A stretch of DNA of 49,366 bases from Candidatus Brocadia sp. GTDB taxonomy: Bacteria > Planctomycetota > Brocadiia > Brocadiales > Brocadiaceae. Of this stretch, positions 13,932 through 22,064 are shown in pieces. Numbering within the stretch: position 1 is the stretch's first letter; every line of letters begins with the position of its first letter. Both the position numbers and the translations under genes were made by a program. The notes below the pieces were generated by a model that worked only from the letters and a program-made list of their open reading frames with translations, was not told the origin of the DNA and made no database searches. The DNA lies in NCBI GenBank assembly GCA_013360945.1, contig JABWAQ010000012.1, forward strand, positions 1-49,366, read 5' to 3'.

Positions 13932-14802
13932 TTAACAGGGAACGCTTATATAGAGGGTTGTGCCCTTATTTATTTTTGAAACAATCTGAAAATTCCCTCT
14001 CATAATATCAACCATTTCTTTTATCGTGGTAATACCCAGCTTAAACTCCTCAGCCCCTTTTTCCCAGATATCTTCTACATTAAAACCATGCCCACGATCT
14101 TCCGGCAGTCTTCCACACACATTTTGAATTCATTATTTTGGTCAACGACACTTTTCAGATTGTAACATCCCAGGAGTTTTATATTGATTTTTAACGCCGA
14201 CATTGCCTGCCCGATCTCTTCATGAAGCACCTGTGACAAGTACCTCCGCTCATCCTCCTGAGAGTATCCACCATTTTGTTAAATACCATCGAAAGAGTGC
14301 CAATTTCATCATACTTATTGACATTTAACCTGACCGAAAGGTTACCCTCCACAATTTTTTGTGCGGAATCCATTAATTTTGCCAGTGGATTTGTTATCGA
14401 CGATGCAATCTTTACACTTAAAAAAATGCTGCACATCACGGTGGCTATGAAAAAAAACAATATGGTTAAAGATGCCGAATTAATAACACTTCCCAGGAGA
14501 TTTTGCAATGTGCTGGTGTACACATAATTTTCTTGTTTGATGGTCTTGGTAATGGTAGCAAGACTATTGATGTCTATTGATATCGTCTTCCTATTCAGGT
14601 GCGGACGGGTCTTATATTTTGTGTGCAATATCTCACACTGATTTTTCACCGCATCAACCAGTTGCAATAAAACCGTACTGCCAACACACGCATCCTTTAA
14701 TCTGAAAGATTCCTTCGTCATCGTATCCAGAGCATTTAAACAATCCTCAGTTATCTGTTTCCTGTTCCTTTTTGTTATATGTCTGCCTGCGATACCCCTC
14801 AA
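13932..14802 (-). pseudogene. Broken sensor histidine kinase (HAMP-HisKA_3-HATPase remnant)
   Basis: Piece 1 (14802-14191) has a sensor region, a TM helix (ASLTILFFFIATVMCSIFL) and a HAMP domain (ITNPLAKLMDSAQKIVEGNLSVRL...FNKMVDTL). Near 14245 the frame shifts: the next frame reads EDERRYLSQVLHEEIGQAMSALKINIKLL, a HisKA_3 box with the phospho-His in QVLHEEIGQ. A second shift near 14110, with most of the ATPase domain missing, joins to EDRGHGFNVEDIW...LGITTIKEMVDIMRGNFQIVSK and GTTLYISVPC, the G2 end of a HATPase. The 5' end also lacks the first TM helix and begins directly after the urea transporter stop. Not functional; formerly the partner of the adjacent response regulator. Confidence 0.85.
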
Positions 14803-14806
14803 TCTA

Positions 14807-16147
14807 TTAAGGTTTTCCCCAACCTAATCCAGCCGGAATGTGTTCGAATCCGGTAATTGCCCACAGAAATACCCATGCTGTAAAGACAAACGGACCCGTT
14901 AATGCGGGCACGCCCCACCTGCCGAAGAAGTTCTGCATCGCAGGCGTTATTATGGAACACGCTACAGTAGCTAATACTGCATAAAAGAGATTAATCATGG
15001 TATACGGAAGGAAGCTTGTTAACGCTATCATTACCAGTACCTGATTGAAACCATGAATCCCTTCTTTAAGTTCTTCTACCGGAAGCTTCTGTAATATGCC
15101 CATAGATAACCCTATTGCAGAACCAATAAGCGCAACAACACCGCCCAGGAACAACATCGAAGCAGGATTCCACTGGGTCGTGTAAGCGTTGGTGAAAATA
15201 CGTGAGACCTCAACTCCCTCCGGCGTAATATAAGTACCAGGCGCCAGCTCAAATGTCAGTGACAACCCCACAACCCAGAATATACCGGTCCTCCAGTCTG
15301 CAACAAAGGTAACCTGCGATATGCCTTTCAGGACAGCCTTCATGAATTCTCCGGCGGTCCATCTGAAATTCTTAGGGATTTTCTGAGCCGGATTGATACT
15401 ATCCGGAAGCAGCGTGTGGCTATGCGGTGTAACACCAGATGCAAATTCCAGGTAAATATTCCCTCTCTCAGTCAAAGCAACGGACGGCCAAATAGCGTGT
15501 CCATATCTCTTTGAGGCAAGCATCATCACCCATGTGGTAAAGATAAACGGACCGGTAAATGCAGGAATAGCCCAGCCGGCGGCAGGACCACCCATAACAA
15601 ACCAGTCCCCCATCACATGTGCAAAGGCACACCATACAACTGCAGTAAACATCGCACCGAGTATCGATAAAACAAAGGTTGCACCATTGGACTTTGTAAA
15701 GGGACCAGACCAGAAAGCCATACCTGTCAGAATAGAATTATAGCCAAAGAGGCCAAAGGTCACAAGGTCATAATCAGCTCCCAGCACAAAAGCTGTTCCG
15801 GCGCCTATTAATCCAGCTATTATCATCATGATACCGGCTTTTCTCGATGCAAGAAAAACGCCGGCAAGAATCAATATTCCGTTAACAGGGGAGGAAAGTA
15901 ATGGCACTTCGGATATCCCATTGATCAGTATATATAAAAAATCCAGCGCTGTCCTGGTACTGTAACTTGGAGGAGACGAACTTATTGTTTTCTTTAATTC
16001 CTCTGTTTGAGCAAAGGCATCTGGCACGAATATCCCCAGAAACATTGAAACGGCGGCAAATATTATAGCCAGGTTTAATGTTTTCATCTTTAAATCATTT
16101 TTCCGATATAAAGATGAGTTTTCGCTTTTTCGTATTTTCCCGAACAT
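14807..16147 (-). CDS. Urea transporter (UT family)
   Basis: 446 residues. Signal-like hydrophobic segment at about 21-46 (MKTLNLAIIFAAVSMFLGIFVPDAFA); a start at 16087 would make this a classical signal peptide, while the longer start has AAGGTGA 5-6 nt upstream. The channel has two internal halves, each with the UT signature: first half GLFGYNSILTGMAF...VPALTGPF-like IPAFTGPFIFTTW, second half GIHGFNQVLVMIALTSF...VPALTGPFVFTAW. About ten TM helices. It would pass urea into the cell. Starts 12 bp after the ureC stop, so it belongs to the urease operon. Residues 220-300 form a long non-membrane insertion between the halves (GNIYLEFASGVTPHSHTLLP). Confidence 0.9.
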   Translation of the reverse strand: MFGKIRKSENSSLYRKNDLKMKTLNLAIIFAAVSMFLGIFVPDAFAQTEELKKTISSSPPSYSTRTALDFLYILINGISEVPLLSSPVNGILILAGVFLASRKAGIMMIIAGLIGAGTAFVLGADYDLVTFGLFGYNSILTGMAFWSGPFTKSNGATFVLSILGAMFTAVVWCAFAHVMGDWFVMGGPAAGWAIPAFTGPFIFTTWVMMLASKRYGHAIWPSVALTERGNIYLEFASGVTPHSHTLLPDSINPAQKIPKNFRWTAGEFMKAVLKGISQVTFVADWRTGIFWVVGLSLTFELAPGTYITPEGVEVSRIFTNAYTTQWNPASMLFLGGVVALIGSAIGLSMGILQKLPVEELKEGIHGFNQVLVMIALTSFLPYTMINLFYAVLATVACSIITPAMQNFFGRWGVPALTGPFVFTAWVFLWAITGFEHIPAGLGWGKP

Positions 16148-16158
16148 CTTTGTTCACC

Positions 16159-17733
16159 TTATCTTATAAAAATTTTGAGGTTATTAAAAAACATCTTTAG
16201 GTGTGCCAGGCGAAAAACAACCGCTTCGTAAGCAGCTTGCGATACAAAAGTGAAGCTGGACTTCGTAAGGGCTTTTCCAAATGCACCATACATCGGCCTG
16301 GTGTAAACAGGCTGCGGAGTGGGAATGGAGGCATTGGGGTCTCCCATCTGTGCCCAGGCAATAAAACCAGCCTTAAAAACAACCTCCGGCTTAACCCCAA
16401 AGAAAGCAGGTTCCCACAATACGAGGTCTGCTATCTTGCCTACTTCAACAGAACCTATATACCTGTCAACACCATGTGTTATTGCAGGATTGATAGTAAC
16501 CTTGGCGACATACCGCTTGCAGCGGAAGTTGTCATTGCCACCTTTCTCTTCCGGCAAAGGGCCGCGCTGTTTCTTCATTTTATCTGCCGTCTGCCAGTTG
16601 CGACACCACACTTCGCCAATACGGCCCATGGCCTGGGAATCGGATGACATCATACTGAATACACCCATATCATGCAGAACATCCTCAGCTGCGATGGTTT
16701 CTGCACGAATACGCGAATCAGCAAATGCTACATCTTCCGGAATTTTACTGTCCAGATGATGACAGACCATTAGCATGTCAAGATGCTCATCTATAGTGTT
16801 GACTGTGTAAGGACGGGTCGGGTTCGTTGAAGAGGGGAGGCAATTGGGTTCAGCTGCTATGCGTATAATATCGGGTGCATGCCCCCCGCCGGCGCCCTCA
16901 GTATGAAAAGTATGTATTGTACGGCCCTTCAAAGCAGCAATGGAATCTTCGACGAAGCCTGTTTCATTTAAGGTATCCGTGTGGATCAAAACCTGAACGT
17001 CCATCTTATCAGCAACAGAAAGGCAGGTGTCGATGGCTTTCGGGGTTGTGCCCCAGTCCTCGTGCAACTTCAAACCACAAGCGCCTGCTTTAACCTGTTC
17101 TATTAACGGGGCTTCAAAGGATGCATTTCCTTTGCCGAAGAAACCAAAATTCAGAGGCATGCCATCTGCTGCCTGGATCATGCGTTCAATATTCCACGGA
17201 CCCGGCGTACAAGTCGTGGCCAGTGTGCCGTGATTGGGACCGGTACCCCCACCCATCAAAGTTGTAAGACCACTACCAAGCGCAGTTTCTATATACTGCG
17301 GGCAGATGAAGTGGACATGAGTATCTATACCGCCGGCGGTCAGGATTTTGCCCTCGCCAGCAAATGCCTCTGTACCGGGGCCAACAATCATATTCGGGTC
17401 TACACCAGCCATGATGTCGGGATTGCCGGCCTTACCAATACCGGCAATCTTACCATCTTTAATACCGACATCAGCCTTTACAATTCCCCACCAGTCCACG
17501 ATCAAAACATTGGTAATGACAAGATCCAAAGCGCCCTCTGCGCGTGTTGCACGGGATGATTGCCCCATACCGTCACGAAGGGTCTTGCCACCGCCAAACT
17601 TCGCTTCGTCGCCATAGGTAGTATAATCTTTCTCCACCTCGATTATAAGGTCGGAATCCGCCAGACGAACTTTGTCGCCCGTGGTAGGACCAAACATACT
17701 CGTATAAACATTACGTTTAATCTTCAATGTCAT
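16159..17733 (-). CDS. ureC: Urease alpha subunit, C-terminally truncated
   Basis: 524 residues; complete UreC is about 565-572. It hydrolyses urea to ammonia and carbamate at a di-nickel centre. All active-site elements are visible: [13 protein letters not shown], carbamylated Lys in [41 protein letters not shown], flap MVCHHLD, and SSDSQAMGR. After [15 protein letters not shown] the sequence departs from the family ([20 protein letters not shown], stop), so roughly the last 45-50 residues (normally ending in MAQRYFLF) are missing, and no trace of them was found in other frames downstream. A deletion between ureC and the transporter gene would explain this. Whether the enzyme assembles is uncertain. 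Two bp after ureB. Confidence 0.93.
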   Translation of the reverse strand: MTLKIKRNVYTSMFGPTTGDKVRLADSDLIIEVEKDYTTYGDEAKFGGGKTLRDGMGQSSRATRAEGALDLVITNVLIVDWWGIVKADVGIKDGKIAGIGKAGNPDIMAGVDPNMIVGPGTEAFAGEGKILTAGGIDTHVHFICPQYIETALGSGLTTLMGGGTGPNHGTLATTCTPGPWNIERMIQAADGMPLNFGFFGKGNASFEAPLIEQVKAGACGLKLHEDWGTTPKAIDTCLSVADKMDVQVLIHTDTLNETGFVEDSIAALKGRTIHTFHTEGAGGGHAPDIIRIAAEPNCLPSSTNPTRPYTVNTIDEHLDMLMVCHHLDSKIPEDVAFADSRIRAETIAAEDVLHDMGVFSMMSSDSQAMGRIGEVWCRNWQTADKMKKQRGPLPEEKGGNDNFRCKRYVAKVTINPAITHGVDRYIGSVEVGKIADLVLWEPAFFGVKPEVVFKAGFIAWAQMGDPNASIPTPQPVYTRPMYGAFGKALTKSSFTFVSQAAYEAVVFRLAHLKMFFNNLKIFIR

Positions 17734-17735
17734 GA

Positions 17736-18110
17736 TTATTTTCCCTCCTTAAAGCCCATTGTTTTTGACCGTGCATAAGCTTCTTCCTTCAAACGGCCTT
17801 CATTAGAAAGGCTCCCCTGAGAAACATCATTCAGTCCGTAGCCGTTCCTGTTTCCGGCAACTTCCACCACCTCAACCTGCTTCGGCTCTCCCGGCTCAAA
17901 GCGTACGGCTGTCCCTGCCGGAATATTCAGACGCATTCCCCATGCTGCAATACGGTTAAATGCCAGAGCCCTGTTAGTCTCAAAAAAATGGTAATGCGAC
18001 CCCACCTGAACAGGCCTGTCGCCGGTGTTGGTTACGGTCAATTTAGCGGTCCTGCGGCCAGCATTGGCGATGATTTCCCCGCTGGCCAGGATATATTCTC
18101 CCGGAATCAT
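17736..18110 (-). CDS. ureB: Urease beta subunit
   Basis: 124 residues from [13 protein letters not shown]. The open frame extends to 18254, but the start at 18110 has AAGGAGG about 8 nt upstream and fits the family exactly. Motifs [62 protein letters not shown] are diagnostic. A C-terminal tail of about 25 residues ([30 protein letters not shown]) is slightly longer than in some relatives. Structural subunit of the (UreABC)3 complex; lies between ureA (73 bp upstream) and ureC. Confidence 0.97.
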   Translation of the reverse strand: MIPGEYILASGEIIANAGRRTAKLTVTNTGDRPVQVGSHYHFFETNRALAFNRIAAWGMRLNIPAGTAVRFEPGEPKQVEVVEVAGNRNGYGLNDVSQGSLSNEGRLKEEAYARSKTMGFKEGK

Positions 18111-18183
18111 AAATATAGCCTCCTTAAAAATGTCTACTTTATAACTTATTACCTTACATGAAACGAAATAACCTCCGGCAATT

Positions 18184-18486
18184 TTATTGAATCGGATTGT
18201 GAACAGTGACAAGCTTTGTGCCATCGGGGAATGTACACTCAACCTGAACTTCATGAATCATTTCAGGCACACCCGACATCAAGTCTTCTTTTTTTAAGAT
18301 CTTTGCCCCTTCCTGCATCAATTGGGCTACATTTTTACCTTCACGGGCTCCTTCCCAAATAGCGGCAGAAATAATCGCTATAGCTTCAGGATAGTTCAGC
18401 TTTACCCCCCTTTCTTTTCTGCTTAAAGCTACCTGTGCAGCTGCCCATGCCATGAGTCTATCAATTTCTCTCGGCGACAGTTTCAT
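18184..18486 (-). CDS. ureA: Urease gamma subunit
   Basis: 100 residues, the standard UreA length. [95 protein letters not shown] are textbook UreA. Shine-Dalgarno GAAAGGAGAAGG precedes the start. First gene of the urease operon ureA-ureB-ureC-urea transporter. None of the nickel-insertion genes ureD, ureE, ureF or ureG is adjacent, so maturation factors must be encoded elsewhere if the enzyme is active. Confidence 0.97.
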   Translation of the reverse strand: MKLSPREIDRLMAWAAAQVALSRKERGVKLNYPEAIAIISAAIWEGAREGKNVAQLMQEGAKILKKEDLMSGVPEMIHEVQVECTFPDGTKLVTVHNPIQ

Positions 18487-18687
18487 TACACCTTCTCCTT
18501 TCTTTAATTAGTATTTACCCTACCACCTTTACAACACACCCCTATTAAAAACAACTTTTCACTCAAGTTTTTTCATTCATAAGAACCTCCCTTCCATAAA
18601 ATACTACAATATTGACGCTCTCAGAAACTTATGAACGGAAATCAGACAGAGACATACTGGCAAAACTCGTTTTATATCTATAATCTC

Positions 18688-20109
18688 CTAAAACGTCATC
18701 CACATCTGCACACCAGGAATGAATTCAGTAGTGTCTTTAGCCCCCAACGGGTCGTGGACTATCTGAAAATCAGGCTGTATCCATATATTCGTGGTGAGTT
18801 TATGTCTCCAGAAGATTTCATACGTTTGCTCTCTGTCAAAGTTATTATTTTCAGATTCGTAAGAATGTCCCCACCGTGCAGACCCATAACCAATCCCAAC
18901 AAATTCCCTGGCAGAATAGGTATCTCCATCAGAGATCCAGCCGATGGTGGCATTCCAGTGGGTTCTCACTCCGTTATTACTGGATTTAAATATGTCGTCA
19001 TCCTCTGAAACACTATACCTTCCATTGATAATAAAATGATCGCTGAGCCACTGATCAAACAGGAAGCCTATGCCATGGTTAACTCCCGATGGGTCTAATA
19101 CCGTAACTCCATCCGCTGTATCCACAGGACTTGAATCCCCACTTTTCGTTAATCCATAGAAAAACTTATACGCCCCCTGCAGGCCGGCAATTTTTGGCCG
19201 AAAGGCAATTTCAGTTGTCCACGACCATAAATCCCTATCGTCTTCATCGTCTCTTGTCGTAAACATGGATGAGGTTTGTGTAGTCTGGATACTGGTACGG
19301 AATGTCCATAAATCATTCGGATCATATCTCATCGTTAAGGCAGGCACGCTCGGTGCATCGGCCTTCAACTCAGACACCAACCCTAACCAGGCGCCTATGC
19401 TCAAACCGGGAAATGACCATCCTTCGCAGATCGTTACATCGCTGTTATCAAAACCAACATCGCCAGAAGTACCCACAGGGTCCTCGTGGTTGAGCCAGTC
19501 CATAATTCCCGTTGCAATTTGTAACCCTTTCACAGGCTTCCAGATGGTGTGCGCCTTATAGAGATTAACGTTACCTCTCCCAAGATCATTAAAACGGCTT
19601 TGGTCAATGGTAATTTCATTTGTTGGAAGCCCGGCGCCAATGTTATCCCCGCCCGCTGAATTGAATTCAATAAGAAAATCAAGTTTTTCAGGGACAACCT
19701 TTGCGCGGGCATCAAACCAGAGACGACCCATAACCCCTAGCTCGTCCCTGTCTGTCCCGGTAAGATACTGGACCATTCCGTCTACACGTCCACCAAATTT
19801 AATCCTGCCCTCACAAACGTCTGCCGCATATGTTGGTTTTATATATTTTGTTTCTAATTCATTCCCTTTAGCCTCCACATCTTCAATATGTTTCTCCATC
19901 GCAGTAACCTTCGCTGCTGTACTAACTTCATGTTTTTCTATATCGCTTTTCGCCCCTTCGGCAACAGTATTTACCTCGTTAATTTTCGTTTCTAAACGGT
20001 TTAACCTTTCTTCTAATTCTTCCATACTAGCTGATGATCCACTTTTCATAGTGCCTATTAGCAGGCAGATTCCTGTAATAACCATCATAAATAATTTTTT
20101 TTTGTACAT
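18688..20109 (-). CDS. Outer-membrane porin, OprB-like, with coiled-coil N-terminus
   Basis: 473 residues. Signal peptide about 1-27 (MVITGICLLIGTMKSGSSA). Residues 28-88 are a heptad-rich coiled coil (MEELEERLNRLETKINEVNTVAEGAKSDIEKHE), typical of porins trimerised or peptidoglycan-linked via a periplasmic coil. The rest is beta-barrel-like with many W/Y/F and D/N loops: IKFGGRVDGMVQYL, NVNLYKAHTIWKPVKGLQIATGIMDWLNHEDP, YEIFWRHKLTTNIWIQPDFQIVHDPLGAKD, ending in aromatic MWMTF. The C-terminal part fits carbohydrate-selective OprB porins. Shine-Dalgarno AAAGGAG. Its position upstream of the urease operon on the same strand (200-bp gap) may make it a route for urea entry; that is inference. Confidence 0.85.
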   Translation of the reverse strand: MYKKKLFMMVITGICLLIGTMKSGSSASMEELEERLNRLETKINEVNTVAEGAKSDIEKHEVSTAAKVTAMEKHIEDVEAKGNELETKYIKPTYAADVCEGRIKFGGRVDGMVQYLTGTDRDELGVMGRLWFDARAKVVPEKLDFLIEFNSAGGDNIGAGLPTNEITIDQSRFNDLGRGNVNLYKAHTIWKPVKGLQIATGIMDWLNHEDPVGTSGDVGFDNSDVTICEGWSFPGLSIGAWLGLVSELKADAPSVPALTMRYDPNDLWTFRTSIQTTQTSSMFTTRDDEDDRDLWSWTTEIAFRPKIAGLQGAYKFFYGLTKSGDSSPVDTADGVTVLDPSGVNHGIGFLFDQWLSDHFIINGRYSVSEDDDIFKSSNNGVRTHWNATIGWISDGDTYSAREFVGIGYGSARWGHSYESENNNFDREQTYEIFWRHKLTTNIWIQPDFQIVHDPLGAKDTTEFIPGVQMWMTF

Positions 20110-20483
20110 ACTTTAATCTCCTTTCTCAACGGCCTCCCTACTTAATGTAAAATATACTTATTGCATCATTCATCACACTCCTCTCAAAAACCCGACCAGA
20201 TGAACAAGCCCAATTTTAAAATAAATTCATTTTTAATAAATAGTCTATATATACCATATCATGCTAATAATTAACACTACAGGCTTAACCTGTTTAATTT
20301 AGATTACTCAAAGCTTGTTATATCCAACTCAAAATACCTACTTGCATTTCGTGTAATATTTTCACACAATTAGTCAGAGTTTTTAAAAATTAGTTGTGAT
20401 AACTTACTGTTATTATTAAACTTATTTTATCGATTTCTTAAATATTCATCACATCAACCCATAAAGAGAAAAAACGGGGTTTT
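20110..20483. other. AT-rich divergent promoter region
   Basis: About 370 bp between the minus-strand porin and plus-strand truD. Very AT-rich, with no ORF or repeat seen. Must contain both promoters; I cannot assign them with confidence. Confidence 0.45.
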
Positions 20484-21797
20484 GTGCTAAAGATAAAGGT
20501 TAAGCCCGAAGATTTTATCGTTGAAGAAATAGCAGACCTTCCCTTGCAGAAAGATGGAGAATTCTGCGTCTATCTCCTCAAAAAGAGGGGATGGAATACC
20601 GTGGACATTTTGAAGATGCTTTCCCGAAAGCTCAATATACCATACGCATCTTTTTCGTACGGCGGCAAAAAGGATAAATATGCCCTGACATCTCAGTACA
20701 TAACTATCGCACGGCAAATGCCTTTTTCTTTTAAAAGTAAGGACAATGGGGGGATGAAAAGACCGTGGATAAAACCAACCAATTCGACATTAACGCATAA
20801 ATATTCTGTCCCGTCGAAGATAGACGAGGAAAACTATTCCCTGAGTCTTATCGGGTATATGGATAGACCCATGGGACCAGACCTCATAGCGGGGAACAGA
20901 TTTCAGATTGCCGTCAGGCATCTTACTGAAGATGATTTAGCGTCGGCGTTACGTGCAATTGACCGGGTAAAACAGGACGGTTATCCAAATTATTTTGACG
21001 ATCAGCGATTCGGGAGTTTTGATGCCAGACAAGGATTTATCGCCGAAAGGATTCTTAAGAAACACTACAATGGTGCATTAAAGATATACTTTTCCAGTAT
21101 CCACCCGGATGACAGTAAAGAAGAAAAGGAACACAGAAAATTCTTTTATGAAAACTGGGGTAATTGGCAGGCATGCATGAAAGGGGCTACAAGCAAGTTT
21201 GAAAGAGAAACGTTCAGATACCTGGAGAAGCATCCAAAGGGATTTATTCCCATTCTTCAAAGGATTTCCCACGAAAAAATGGTCCTCTTTTTTTCAGCAT
21301 ACCAGTCGCACCTGTGGAACGAGGTTTTACGGAAAATTATACGATCAGTTGGCAGCGATAGTTTCATGTTGGGGAATTCCCATACGAATGAGTGGCACGG
21401 ACAAACTTGTTTGTCCGTGAATAATTTAAAAATTTCCAGAGGCATTGCAGGGGATTATCTATTTTATACACAGTTAAACAATAAGAGGAAGGCGTATTTA
21501 AGCAGTCTCATTATTCCCATGCCCGCATCCAATATCAAGATGCCTGACGATTTTACAAAAAACCTTTTTTCAGAGGTTTTGAAGGAAAACAACTTAAAAA
21601 CATCCCTGTTTAATATAAGAAAGATAAGACAGGCATTTTTTAAGGGCATAGAAAGGAGGGCGATAATCACACCTGAAGACCTGTCGGTTGATTCTGCTGA
21701 GGATGAGATTTATCAGGGCAGGAAGAAGTTGATTCTGAAATTCTTTCTTCCGAGAGGGTGTTATGGCACCATGTTTATCAAGAGATTGTCCTGTTGA
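20484..21797 (+). CDS. truD: tRNA pseudouridine(13) synthase
   Basis: 437 residues, GTG start. TruD isomerises U13 of tRNAs. Motifs: KVKPEDFIVEEI, LKKRGWNTVDILKMLSRKL, YGGKKDKYALTSQYITI (catalytic Asp in KKDKYA, normally TKDKxAxTxQ), GNRFQIAVRHL, GYPNYFDDQRFGS, and AYQSHLWNEVL. A perfect palindrome (21396-21419) is inserted in frame in the TRUD domain, giving EWHGQTCLSVNN. The protein is longer than E. coli TruD (about 350). Ends with TGA; downstream DNA carries an IS end-like repeat. Confidence 0.93.
   Translation: MLKIKVKPEDFIVEEIADLPLQKDGEFCVYLLKKRGWNTVDILKMLSRKLNIPYASFSYGGKKDKYALTSQYITIARQMPFSFKSKDNGGMKRPWIKPTNSTLTHKYSVPSKIDEENYSLSLIGYMDRPMGPDLIAGNRFQIAVRHLTEDDLASALRAIDRVKQDGYPNYFDDQRFGSFDARQGFIAERILKKHYNGALKIYFSSIHPDDSKEEKEHRKFFYENWGNWQACMKGATSKFERETFRYLEKHPKGFIPILQRISHEKMVLFFSAYQSHLWNEVLRKIIRSVGSDSFMLGNSHTNEWHGQTCLSVNNLKISRGIAGDYLFYTQLNNKRKAYLSSLIIPMPASNIKMPDDFTKNLFSEVLKENNLKTSLFNIRKIRQAFFKGIERRAIITPEDLSVDSAEDEIYQGRKKLILKFFLPRGCYGTMFIKRLSC
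21396..21419. repeat. In-frame perfect palindrome inside truD
   Basis: CACGGACAAAC-TT-GTTTGTCCGTG: 11-bp arms. The same arms, with loop AGA, occur in non-coding DNA at 33942-33966, so this is a dispersed element and not a gene-specific feature. Confidence 0.85.
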
Positions 21798-21823
21798 TTT
21801 AGTTTCTTGATTACTACGTCTCC

Positions 21824-21856
21824 GTTTATTTGGCACAGAGTCTCACATTATTTGAA
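21824..21856. repeat. Inverted copy of the 33-bp repeat at 901-933
   Basis: GTTTATTTGGCACAGAGTCT followed by CACATTATTTGAA; 32 of 33 bases match the reverse complement of the copy at the end of the transposase remnant. No transposase sequence accompanies it here, so it looks like a solo IS end. Confidence 0.75.
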
Positions 21857-21985
21857 ATCAATTCCTGCTTGATATATCTTCAATATTGTAATATTCTTCA
21901 AGGTATATTGCAATTGTAATGCATCAGTTAAAGCCGGGCAAATAATGTGAACCGAAAAAATAGGTCGCCAAAGGCAACAACTCAT

Positions 21986-22037
21986 GTAGCCGCAGGTTTC
22001 ACGCCTGTGCCTGGCGCACCCTAAAGGATGCGGCTAC
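21986..22037. repeat. Dispersed repeat bounded by GTAGCCGCA / TGCGGCTAC
   Basis: 9-bp perfect inverted ends enclose about 34 bp containing CACGCCTGTGCCTGGCG. It abuts the start region of the next gene (start at 22065), so it may separate that gene from its promoter or supply leader sequence. Confidence 0.6.
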
Positions 22038-22064
22038 CCGTTGAATTTTTTAACATTTAAGTGC

